Translations under genes and position numbers: made by a program | In this document: piece after piece, positions 17,401 to 26,365 of the stretch | Layout: each line of letters begins with the position of its first letter | How positions within the stretch are numbered: position 1 is the stretch's first letter | Notes under the pieces: generated by a model | Told to the model about the DNA's origin: nothing | The model's input: only the letters and a program-made list of their open reading frames with translations | Databases searched by the model: none | Assembly: GCA_947648215.1 (NCBI GenBank) | Contig: CANSMW010000009.1 | Coordinates: 1-64,000, forward strand | From: an uncultured Clostridium sp. | GTDB taxonomy: Bacteria > Bacillota > Clostridia > TANB77 > CAG-508 | Direction: 5' to 3' | Length of the DNA: 64,000 nucleotides

Positions 17401-18460
17401 CTATCTTCCTATTGTATAAGCCGTGTTTTCGCTTAATCCATCTCCTCCTGTTATTTGTATGATATTAGATTTTAAGGAAATACAAGGACGGAGACCCCTT
17501 GTGTACGAACAGCCACCTTCATCACCATTAGAACGCACATAACACATATAATAAGTATCCTGATATTCACTTTCAATCTCTCGCATCACATAAAAACTCA
17601 CATTAGACGTATAAACATCCACAAAGCGGGAAGCTAACCAATAATACTGTCCAGTTAACCTCATATTTGCTTCGTTTAATGCTGTTCTATCTATTGTGCA
17701 ATTTATATCAGTATTGTAACATCCTGTATCTCTACTTATCCATCCTGTTGGAATTGTATATTTCTCTGGTATTGAAACAGTATCTAATATATCTCGTATA
17801 TTTTCTTCACTATCTTTTACCTTATTTTTATTTATAAACTTTCCATTTTGTATTGTTGGTATACTTCCTACACATCTTCCATCGTATGCATATTCTTGAT
17901 TTACATATTTTTCCGCTTCGCTATTCAGTGTCTCAATTGCTCCATTATAACTTGCTTTCGCCTCTTCCCATGTATTTCCTCCTAGTGTGATGTCTTCCCC
18001 CACACTTTTATCTGATATAATCTGTAATCCGTATTCTGAATCTACTGGATATAATACTCTACAGGTAATTACTCCATTTTCTCCAACAGATGTTACTCCT
18101 GTATCATATTTTATATAATCTCCTGCTTTTAATCCTTTTACTGCCTCTGATATTTCTGGTGTAGTAGAAGTAATTTCTCCCCCATTTCCGTTTATTCCAT
18201 TTATAATATCATCTGCTTCTTTTAGGAAATTCGATAACTCTTCGTCTTCTCTTTTAGCTGCTTCTTGGTAATTTTTTCCTGCTTCTTCGGCTCTTTTTAG
18301 GATTCCTCTTTGGCCTATGGTTAGGCTAATTGTTATTCCTGCTAGAATTAATAATACAATGATGGTAATGACTAGAGCTACTAATGTAATTCCTTTTCCG
18401 ATTAGACTTTGCCCTTGCTCCTACATGTATTTTGCAATTTTCTTCATTTGTTTTTTCCAT
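17401..18460 (-). CDS. Prepilin-like surface protein, one +1 shift at CGG
   Basis: A 352-residue protein after correction. The ATG at 18460 with AAAGGAG opens a 20-residue leader (MEKTNEENCKIHVGARAKSN) that runs into an in-frame CGG at codon 21. Skipping C gives GKGITLVALVITI, the same prepilin signal as its neighbours. The pilin frame has an upstream TAG and no ordinary start codon before the hydrophobic segment, so the shift is needed for the signal to be translated. The C-terminal part is a different ligand-type domain (YYWLASR, RPCISL) from the FGE-like copies. First of three clustered surface genes. Confidence 0.8.
18398..18400 (-). other. CGG +1 shift site in the prepilin-like gene
   Basis: TCT AAT CGG AAA AGG in zero frame; skipping C gives AAT GGA AAA GGA ATT (N-G-K-G-I), matching the paralogous signals. 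Confidence 0.8.
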
Positions 18461-18481
18461 TTTTCTCTTTCTCCTTTTCTT

Positions 18482-18682
18482 TTACCAAATAATCCTATAC
18501 AATTTATTTAGTGGTACATCTAATGCATAGGATAATCGAACCATCATTGAAAAACTGGGTTCTTTTACGTTGTTTTCGATGTCGTTTATGTGTGTTGTGG
18601 ATATCCCAGTTTTTTTGGATAGTTGTTCTAGTGTATATTTCTTTTCTTTCCTTATTTCTTTTACTAAAATCACTACTTGCAT
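18482..18682 (-). CDS. Small XRE/Cro-type DNA-binding protein
   Basis: A 66-residue helix-turn-helix protein that is essentially one HTH_3 domain (LEQLSKKTGISTTHINDIEN, then LSYALDVPLNKLY). It probably regulates the surface genes 20 bases downstream or its own transcription; the target is not known. An internal GTG at 18673 is an alternative start with better spacing from GGGG. Confidence 0.85.
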   Translation of the reverse strand: MQVVILVKEIRKEKKYTLEQLSKKTGISTTHINDIENNVKEPSFSMMVRLSYALDVPLNKLYRIIW

Positions 18683-18835
18683 TTCCCCACCATTTTGGTA
18701 TTTTTTTTAATTAAATCATATATCTTATCCGCTTTGGCGGAAATGTCGTATTTTGGTGTATTGTTTTATTGCCAATTTTAGTGTATCATATTGTTTTTGT
18801 TTTGTATAGTCTTTTTGACTGTTTTTTGTTTTAAA

Positions 18836-18875
18836 AAACACACCTTATCAACTTTTGTTATTGATAAGATGTGCA
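18836..18875 (-). terminator. Terminator after the FtsX-type permease
   Basis: CACATCTTATCA and TGATAAGGTGTG pair with one mismatch on the minus strand and are followed by TTTTTT. Confidence 0.8.
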
Positions 18876-18950
18876 ATTTATTTTACTTTTATTCTATTTT
18901 TGCTTTCTTTTGCATGTTTTTTCATGTCGTTTTTGCCACTTTTTGCATGT

Positions 18951-21573
18951 TTATATATTCTCTTCCCTCAAACTATCAATAATATTCTCCTTTTTCATTT
19001 TTCCACTTGCATATAGCATCGTAATAAATACCACAAAATACACACTCACAATAGAAATAATAATACTGCTCCAAGGTAGGCTAAAGGCAAATTCTATGGC
19101 ATTTCCGAAACCTTGGTTTAAGAAATAACAAATAATGATTCCGATTGGTAATCCAAATAACAATGCTTTCGTGCCATAGAAAATACATTCTAAATCTAGC
19201 ATTTTTTTAAAGCCTTTTTCGGTCATACCGATGGATTTTAACATCGCAAATTCTCGTTTTCTTAGTAAAATATTCGTAGAGATGGTATTAAATATATTGG
19301 CAATTCCAATGGCTGAAATTAGGGCAATAAATCCATATAAGAAAATGTTAATTACTAGTTTTAGGTTACGCTGTTGTTGTATTTGTTCTTTTACATTTTC
19401 TACAAATACCATGAAATTGGTTGGCATTTTTTCAATTTCTTTTAATTCCTCTTTTAGCCCTTGTTCGTCTTTTGCTGTAAATACCATACTTGTAAACATT
19501 TGGTCTTCAAAGCCTTCTAGTGCCTTTTTATTGGTAATGGCAATTGCGATTGGATTATCTTGGTTAGTAACTCCAAATGGCATTTTATCGGTTACTTTTG
19601 CAATTTTAAAAGCTTTCTTTATGGTTTGATATTTTGGTTCTTCTTTAGACTTATCTGCATTTTCCCTTACCTGTATACTAACATCTATGTCCTCATTTGC
19701 TTTTAAATTCGTTAAATCTCCTTCTATTTTTGCCGACATTAACATATCAACATAATTAATCAAAATGACTTCATTTTCCCCTAATTTGCTTATTCCTAGC
19801 TGTTTTAAGTATTCTTCCATTTGTATATCGTTTAAGGCAATCAAGTTTACTCCAACACGATATTGACCATTTTCTTCATAAAAATATTGTCTTACTCTTT
19901 CTTTTTCCTTTATGGCTTTTCTCATATTCGCATCTAGTCTTTCTTCTTTTAGCTCTGTATAGGAATATACTCGGTCAATCACAGATAGCTTATCTACATT
20001 TTTTGAATTTTCAATTCGATTTGTAATTTTCTCCTTTTGTTCTCTTTTTTCTTTTGTATCGCTTCCATAAATCTGAATGGAATAATCATAATCCACACTT
20101 TTATAAAGGGAATCAAACCCATTATACATATACCCAATAAATCCACTAACCGATATAAATAAAATAATACTAATCATAAGGGAAATAACGGTGGTACGAT
20201 ATTTTTTCTTACTTCTTTTCAAATTCTTTAGTGCCAATTCTCCTTCTATTCCAAATAAAGTACGAAACCACTTTGGTGTTTTTAACTTCTTTCCATTTAT
20301 TTTGATATCATCATTTCCACGAATTGCTTCAATTGGCGATATTTTACTTGCTCGTTTTGCTGGAACCATAACCGATAGGTAAATTGTTATCGCAATGAAA
20401 ATTAACGCAATTAAGATTGCTTGGAACGATACCACTAAGTGTAAATTCCAATTTTGACCAGACTCTGCCATCATTGGCTTTAATAACTCATTTACTACCT
20501 TTAAGGTAATCCCAATTCCCCCTATTCCAAATAAAATACCAAGTGGAATCCCAATTCCTCCTAAAATAGCTCCTTCTTGCAATACCAAGCTTCGTATTTG
20601 TTTTTTCGTTGCTCCTACAGAAGATAAGCTTCCAAATTGTTTTTTCCTTTCGGATACGGAAATAGCAAAACTGTTATAAATTACTAAAATGGAACCTACC
20701 ATAATAACCGCAATTAAGATACCACATACCGAATATAACATTGCTTGGAAACCACCAGTAGAGTTAACCCCTTTATACATTAATACATAGGTATTGTATT
20801 TGATATTATATACCTTTTGTCCGTTCCTCTCGTATGGTATACACTCCTAGTTTATCGGCAATTTCCTCTGCATCGTCATACAAATTCTTTGGATTTTTGG
20901 AAATTACACCAATATCCACGCTTTGGTGAGTAATCGGCTTTGTTTCATCTAGCAAAGTAACTCCTGAAGTATAGTGATCTTTTGAGGTCTCAAAATCTGG
21001 TCTTTGGATTTTTCCACAAACCGTATAGGTCTTTGTCTCTTCTGTTATAAATGTCTCATTATCTACTTTAGCTTCTCCAATTAGTTCTTCCCCATCACTC
21101 ATTCGCTTTCCCATTTCAAACGTAACGGTATCTCCAATTTGGGGTTCTTTTTCTTTTCCATCAAAAAAAGTATTGCTTAATACAATTTCATTATCATTCT
21201 TTGGTAATTTTCCTTCTATTAAACGAATTTTCATATTTTCCAACGCTTGTTTACTATATGCCTTTATGTAGCAAAACTCATCCTCTGAATAGGTATTTTT
21301 TGCCATTCCTACTGGTGCCATGACCATCACATTGGTTAATCTTCTATCTTGTGCAAACTCGCCAATATCTTCTGTTTTTACTCCTCGAAACATCGCCTCC
21401 CAAGCACCATCTTGGCTAATCTCCACATCTAACAAAAAACTCTGAAAAGAAACCGCTAAAGTAGCTACTGCTGTAATCATAGCACCAGATAAAATAATTC
21501 CAATAATCGTAACAATCGTCCTTTTTCGATTTTTCTTCAAATAATTGGTTGTTAACTTACTAAATATACTCAT
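18951..21573 (-). CDS. FtsX/MacB-type ABC permease, one +1 shift at CGG
   Basis: An 873-residue permease of the antimicrobial-peptide or lipoprotein exporter type. It has an N-terminal membrane helix and extracellular domain, then two FtsX repeats with helices near 275, 330, 375 and at the C-terminus. The first 250 codons and the rest are in different frames. At codon 251, GAA CGG ACA is read as GAA then GGA, giving IREEGQKVYNIKYNTYVLMYKG through to the first FtsX helix bundle. The length then fits the family. Its ATPase is the gene just upstream (ftsE-like). Confidence 0.9.
20821..20823 (-). other. CGG +1 shift site in the permease
   Basis: GAG GAA CGG ACA in zero frame; skipping C gives GAA GGA CAA AAG. 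Zero frame stops five codons later. Confidence 0.85.
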
Positions 21574-21608
21574 TTTCTATTACATCCCTTCTTAATTCAA
21601 TCTTACCT

Positions 21609-21684
21609 GCACACAAACTCCGAAGCCCCACAAGAAAGCCCCTTTAACAAGGGGGACGAAAGCGGAGCGACTGAGGGTTCTAAT
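21609..21684. repeat. Dispersed element, family B copy 1
   Basis: AGAAAGCCCCTTTAACAAGG core and GACTGAGGGTTCTA end, about 75 bases. The CTA at its end is the TAG stop of the ftsE-like gene. Confidence 0.75.
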
Positions 21685-22359
21685 TCTTCTCGTCCGCTAC
21701 AATCTTTCCATCTTGAATTTGTATCATTCTGTCTGCTTGTTTTGCTAAATTTAAATCGTGTGTAATCATAATTAACGTTTGATGATACTTTTTATTCGAA
21801 TATTTTAATAACTCCAATATTTCCTCCGAATTTTTGCTATCCAAGTTTCCTGTTGGTTCATCTGCTAAAATAATGGCTGGGTCATTCATTAAGCTTCTCC
21901 CAATGGATACACGCTGCTGTTGCCCACCAGATAATTCATTTGGCAAATGTTTCACTCTTTTTTCTAAGCCTAATGTTTTTATAATTTCTTGTAATCTTTC
22001 ATTATTTACCTTTTTTCCATCTAATAACACTGGCAAGGAAATGTTTTCTTCTACATTTAAAATAGGAATCAAATTATAAAACTGATAAATAAGTCCTACA
22101 TTTTGTCTTCGGAATACTGCTAAATCATTATTATTTAAGCTATACACATCTTTGCCTTTAATGTATACTTTCCCGAGAAGTCGGTCTATCAACACCACCT
22201 AAAATGTGAAGCATGGTAGATTTTCCGAGAACCAGATGGTCCAATAATCGAAACAAATTCTCCTTCTTCTACTGAAAAAGAAATATGGTCAATTGCTGTT
22301 ACACTCGTTTCTCCTTTTCCATAAATTTTTGATAAGTTTTCTACTTTTAATATTTCCAT
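21680..22359 (-). CDS. FtsE/LolD-type ABC ATPase, two +1 shifts at CGG
   Basis: Energises the permease encoded downstream. After correction it has 225 residues with every ABC motif: Walker A GPSGSGKST, Q-loop YQFYNLIP, signature LSGGQQQRVSIGRSL, Walker B IILADEP and H-loop MITHD. Two shifts are needed. At codon 45, TCT CGG AAA is read TCT GGA AAA, giving the glycine before the catalytic lysine of Walker A. Seventeen codons later, at residue 62, TCT CGG GAA is read TCT GGG AAA (PTSGKVYIKG). The ATG has GGGAGG. Neither site can be omitted if the enzyme is to work. Confidence 0.93.
22173..22175 (-). other. Second CGG +1 shift site in the ABC ATPase
   Basis: ACT TCT CGG GAA in the already shifted frame; skipping C gives TCT GGG AAA GTA (S-G-K-V), the usual PTSGxV segment after Walker A. 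Confidence 0.9.
22225..22227 (-). other. First CGG +1 shift site in the ABC ATPase (Walker A)
   Basis: GGT TCT CGG AAA in zero frame; skipping C gives GGT TCT GGA AAA TCT ACC (G-S-G-K-S-T). Confidence 0.95.
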
Positions 22360-22461
22360 ATAAGATACCCTCCCTTGTTTTTCTATTCCTATTATATCGT
22401 CTTTTTTTAGCTTCATAAGGGATTTAATAATATCTTAATAAATGTTAAGAAGATGTTAAAA

Positions 22462-22489
22462 AAATCCAACTCCTATACGAGTTGGATTT
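22462..22489 (-). terminator. Terminator after the 22522 gene
   Basis: AAATCCAACTC and GAGTTGGATTT form an 11-bp stem around CTATAC, with A and T tracts on either side. Confidence 0.85.
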
Positions 22490-22521
22490 CTTTAACATAA
22501 AAATGATTCGTTTATTTCTTA

Positions 22522-22815
22522 TTACATACGCTTTCCTTGTATTTTGAAGTTTCCTTTGTTGGTATTTGCCATTAATTCTAGCATGTTCCCATTTACCATC
22601 ACATTTGCAGTATAATCAATATTGCCCATTGGTGTATTAAAGTTTCCTTTAAAATTAGCTGTATTTTCGTTTGTCTTCATGCCTTGAAATTGGTTTTTCA
22701 TCCCCATAATTTCTACAATTCCTTGTACTTGGTTTCCATTGCTCATTAGTGTAATCACTCCATTAATGGCTCCCATAGGAGTATTTAATGAAGATGTGTA
22801 TTTTCCGTCTAGCAT
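22522..22815 (-). CDS. Small beta-rich protein of unknown function
   Basis: A 97-residue protein built of two similar halves, each with an NTPMG(A/N)I motif (residues 12-18 and 60-66) followed by beta-strand-like hydrophobic alternation and NGN turns. No signal peptide. It resembles small conserved clostridial proteins of unknown function; no activity can be assigned. It lies between an ABC transporter and uppP and has its own terminator. Confidence 0.7.
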   Translation of the reverse strand: MLDGKYTSSLNTPMGAINGVITLMSNGNQVQGIVEIMGMKNQFQGMKTNENTANFKGNFNTPMGNIDYTANVMVNGNMLELMANTNKGNFKIQGKRM

Positions 22816-22875
22816 AATTTCCCTCCTCTTTTTACTATCTATATGTTATGCTAAAAAAATTTATGAGTGACAATA

Positions 22876-23679
22876 CTAAATTACAAAGGATAACGCAATA
22901 ATCACTATTCCTACTACTACACGGTATATTGCAAACCCTTTAAAGCTTCCTTTTTTTAGATATTCTAGTAAGAATTTGATAACGAAAATTCCTACTAAAA
23001 AGCTAATGACAATTCCAATAAAGAACGATACACTAAATACAAAATCTTTAAATTTGTATATGGTTGCCGCAAATACGATTGGTGTGGATAGTAGGAAAGA
23101 ATATTTCGCTGTGGATTCCCTATCAACTCCCATCATTCTTCCTGTTGTCATGGTAACGCCTGACCTAGAAACTCCTGGAATGAAAGCAAGTGCTTGTGAC
23201 AACCCAATTAAAAAAGTTTGTTTTAAGCTCATATGTTCATAATCCATATTGGCTTTTGCATTTTTATCTACAATATATAAAATTACTCCCATCACCGCAA
23301 GGGCAATTCCGATAATGATTGGTTTTTCTAAAGCATCTCCTACAAAATGATCTAGTAAAAACCCAATGGCTCCTCCTGGAATGGTGGCAAGTACAATATA
23401 CCAAAACATTCTTCCTTCTGTTGTTTTTTCTTTTTTTACGACTTGGTTAAAACCACCTTTTATTAAATTTATCCAGTCTTTGAAAAAGAAAATTGCAATG
23501 GCAAGTAGTGTTCCAAAATGAAGGGCTACATCAAACCCTTCAAAAGCGGTTAAAAATTCTTGTGATTTTGTCCAACCTAGTACCCATGGAATAATGTTTA
23601 AATGGGCTGAACTTGAAATTGGTAATAATTCGGTTAATCCTTGTACAATTCCTAAAATAATTGCTTGTAATATTGTCAT
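22876..23679 (-). CDS. uppP: Undecaprenyl-diphosphatase UppP (BacA)
   Basis: Dephosphorylates undecaprenyl pyrophosphate outside the membrane to recycle the cell-wall lipid carrier, and gives bacitracin resistance. The 267 residues are full length, with multiple membrane helices and both motifs: QGLTELLPISSSAHL at about 13 and PGVSRSG near residue 170. It follows dpaA by 23 bases in the same direction. Confidence 0.97.
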   Translation of the reverse strand: MTILQAIILGIVQGLTELLPISSSAHLNIIPWVLGWTKSQEFLTAFEGFDVALHFGTLLAIAIFFFKDWINLIKGGFNQVVKKEKTTEGRMFWYIVLATIPGGAIGFLLDHFVGDALEKPIIIGIALAVMGVILYIVDKNAKANMDYEHMSLKQTFLIGLSQALAFIPGVSRSGVTMTTGRMMGVDRESTAKYSFLLSTPIVFAATIYKFKDFVFSVSFFIGIVISFLVGIFVIKFLLEYLKKGSFKGFAIYRVVVGIVIIALSFVI

Positions 23680-23702
23680 TTTTGGTTTCCTCTTTTCTTT
23701 TT

Positions 23703-24569
23703 TTATTGATTATCGATTTCTTTAAACATGTTTAATAGTGTTTCTTTCATGAATTCTGCGGAAGTAATTGGTGATACTTTTCCTGGAAGGGATAATGCCC
23801 AGTTAAATTTTATGCCTAGTTCTTTTATGGCTTGCCTATCGACTCCCCCTGGGTTAGAAGCTAAATCAATAATTAACGTATCTTTTTTTACTTCTTGTAA
23901 CATGTCTTTGGTTAATACAATATAGGGGATGGTGTTAATAATAATGTCAAATCGGTTTAAGTTTTCTTTTAATTCGATTAAGTTAATTGGTTCATACCCA
24001 TATGCTTTAATCCATGCTAAGTCTGTGGTCTTTCTCGCTTCACAGGCTACTTTGGCCCCTATGCCATCTAGCATTTTGGATAATACTTTTCCAATTCGTC
24101 CAAATCCTAGTACTAGTACATTGTTTCCATGCAAATTTTTTGGTGTTTCATTAATAGCAATTTGAATGGCTCCTTCTGCGGTTGAAATCGCGTTTAATAC
24201 GGCAAGTTCTTCTCTTTTAATAATATCTAACAAGGTAATATCTTTTTCTTCTACCATTTGATAGACTTCTGGTTTTATGGAACCAGCAATAAAGGTCTTC
24301 CCTCCAATTTGGTTTATTAATTCTTCTACTTGTATTTTGGTATCACTAAAGGGTGTATTTAATTGTTGACCAGTTGTGGATAATGGTAATGGCCCTAGTA
24401 CAATATCTGCATTTTGAATGCATTCGAATATGGAATTTGTGTGAGTATCTTTTATTTCGGTGGCTTTTTCTAAGGCATAGGTTTTTACTTGGTATTCTTC
24501 TTTTTGTAGCATTTCTACTAATTTTACAATTCGTAAATCTCCTCCAACAACAGCAATGTTTTTTATCAT
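23703..24569 (-). CDS. dpaA: Dipicolinate synthase subunit A (SpoVFA)
   Basis: Makes dipicolinic acid in the mother cell during sporulation, with DpaB. The 288 residues have an N-terminal substrate domain (GPLPLSTTG) and a Rossmann NAD(P) site (VLGFGRIGKVLSKML, about residue 150). The second subunit gene, usually adjacent, is not next to it; uppP follows instead. Start supported by an AAAGGAATG-like site. Confidence 0.93.
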   Translation of the reverse strand: MIKNIAVVGGDLRIVKLVEMLQKEEYQVKTYALEKATEIKDTHTNSIFECIQNADIVLGPLPLSTTGQQLNTPFSDTKIQVEELINQIGGKTFIAGSIKPEVYQMVEEKDITLLDIIKREELAVLNAISTAEGAIQIAINETPKNLHGNNVLVLGFGRIGKVLSKMLDGIGAKVACEARKTTDLAWIKAYGYEPINLIELKENLNRFDIIINTIPYIVLTKDMLQEVKKDTLIIDLASNPGGVDRQAIKELGIKFNWALSLPGKVSPITSAEFMKETLLNMFKEIDNQ

Positions 24570-24663
24570 TCCTTCACATTCCTTTCTTATTTTTTTATTA
24601 TTTTATTCGGGTTTTAATTGGATTATTCTTGTTTGTTTTGTTCATTCTAATTGCTTCTTTTTT

Positions 24664-24715
24664 AGAACCCCCAGTCACCTTCGGTGACAGCCCCCTTAAG
24701 TAAAGGGGCCTTTTT
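24664..24715. repeat. Dispersed element, family B copy 2
   Basis: AGAACCCCCAGTCACC, TTCG, GGTGAC, then CCCCCTTAAGTAAAGGGGCC. Two nested hairpins, lying between the TPR gene and dpaA. Confidence 0.8.
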
Positions 24716-24758
24716 TCTTCTTAAATTATTCTTTTCTTGTTGCATATATCCCTTGTTT

Positions 24759-25959
24759 TTAATCCTCTCTTTCTCTTTGTTGCTCAATTTCTTTACTTTT
24801 TTCTTTTTTTATTTTTTGGTCGTTATGGCTTAGTTTTCCTACTAGTTTTGTGGTTTCTTCTAAGTGTTTTTTTGCTTTTTTCTCTTTTTTGGTTAAAGTT
24901 TGTTTTCTTGGTTCTACTTCTTCTAAGTTTGGGAAGTGGATATATGGTTTTATGGGAATAAATAACGGTTCTGCTTCTGCTTTTTTGTAAATATGGGCAT
25001 CCATTTCAATGGCTACATTTAAGAATTTGATGGCATTTTCCTTGTCCCTTCGAATGACATAGATTTTGGCTAGCTGGTAATATGCTTCTGGCTCTAGTTC
25101 TTCGCTTTCTAAGCTTTTCATATAATATTTTTCTGCCTCTTCTAAATCGTTATAAATAAAGTTGATTTGTGCTAGGTTGTAGTATGAATTGTATAATAAG
25201 GTATTAATCGCCGCTGCTTTTTCATAACATATTTTCGCATTTTGAAAGTCGTTTAACATGGTGTAAACAATTCCCATATTATAGTATAATTCATAACTTG
25301 CTGGATTGTATTTTATGGCTTCATTATAAATATTGGCAGCCTCCTTATATCGTTCTTGTTCACAATAAATATCTCCTAAAAGCTCTGTTGCTTCTAACAT
25401 CTCTGGCTTTTTATGTAATAATGTTTCTAGCATTTGGCTTGCTTCCTCTTTTTTTCCAAGTTCATTTAGTAAAAAAGAAATACGGTAATATGCTTGATAA
25501 TCTTGTTTATTACAATCAATTACTTGTACATATTCATCAATGGCTTTTCTCATACCACCCTCTTTTTCATAAATCTCTGCTAACATTTTATGCCCCACAT
25601 AACTTTGTGGGTATTTTTCCACTAGTTTTGTTAAAAAGTTTTTCGCTTGTTTGGTATTATTAAAAAACAATGCTGTTTTACCAAGGGCAAGATAAATTAG
25701 TTCTGAAAAATTAATGTTTTTCCATTCCATCCCAATAATGATGATAGGAATTAGTATGGATAATATATATATAATCATTCGAATTCCAATTGGTAATTGC
25801 AAGCGAAAAATAATCTCAATAAAATTAATGGCAATTCCGAAGTGCTTGCATACACAAAATTGCAACATAATTTACATCATTTCGCCTAATCATTTTAAAA
25901 AACATAATAACAAATAAAGAGAAAGCAAGTATATTGAAAATGATTTTTTCAGCTAACAT
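24759..25959 (-). CDS. Membrane-anchored TPR protein, one +1 shift at CGG
   Basis: A 399-residue protein. Two or three N-terminal membrane helices (MLAEKIIFNILAFSLFVIMF, then a helix near 65-80) are followed by about seven tetratricopeptide repeats with typical YxxAxxxYxxA spacing, and a lysine-rich C-terminus. At codon 41, CTT CGG AAT is read as CTT GGA ATT, joining the first helix to the rest (MQALGIAINFIEI). The ATG at 25959 has a perfect AAAGGAG; no good start exists in the second frame. Probably a scaffold for membrane complexes; the partner is unknown. Confidence 0.85.
25837..25839 (-). other. CGG +1 shift site in the TPR gene
   Basis: GCA CTT CGG AAT TGC CAT TAA in zero frame; skipping C gives CTT GGA ATT GCC ATT and continues for 360 codons. 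Confidence 0.85.
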
Positions 25960-26128
25960 GATTATCTCCTTTCTTTTTTTCTATCACCTATTTTATGACA
26001 TTTTTTCAAAAAAGTCCATAGTCTTGTAGAATAAAATGCAAATAGTCTCTATTATAAATCACTTGTATACTTTATGAAAACATGATATAATTTTACTATT
26101 ATTTCTTGTAAAGAAAGGAGGATACTAT

Positions 26129-26275
26129 ATGGAATTCCCATATCGTAAAATAACACGTTTTTTACCTTCTATATGTACTCATGCAAAATACATATATAGA
26201 TGTCCTGAGCCTTATTGTGTATATAGAGGAAAATGTGGTTTTCGGCGTAGAACTCTTAGAGGTAAAAAATTTTAA
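26129..26275 (+). CDS. Short cysteine-rich basic protein
   Basis: A 48-residue open frame with a perfect AAAGGAGG seven bases before ATG. It has four cysteines in a CTH..., RCPEPYC, GKC arrangement that could bind a metal, and a basic tail (RRRTLRGKKF). A terminator follows at once. It contains an in-frame CGG at codon 39 (26243-26245). A shift there would run through the terminator hairpin, so in-frame reading is more likely. Function unknown. Confidence 0.6.
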   Translation: MEFPYRKITRFLPSICTHAKYIYRCPEPYCVYRGKCGFRRRTLRGKKF

Positions 26276-26309
26276 TTTTGAAAATTCTAAAAATCTATCC
26301 TTTCACCAA

Positions 26310-26347
26310 AATAAAAAAGCCTTTGCTTTGGCATTGGCTTTTTTATT
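26310..26347. terminator. Bidirectional terminator before secY
   Basis: AATAAAAAAGCC and GGCTTTTTTATT form a 12-bp stem. It ends the short plus-strand gene and the ribosomal operon after secY. Confidence 0.85.
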
Positions 26348-26365
26348 GTTTATTTTACAAATCAT

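Noticed and set aside
15118-18460. A complete diversity-generating retroelement
   Set aside because: No reverse transcriptase and no template repeat matching the variable tips were found in the window.
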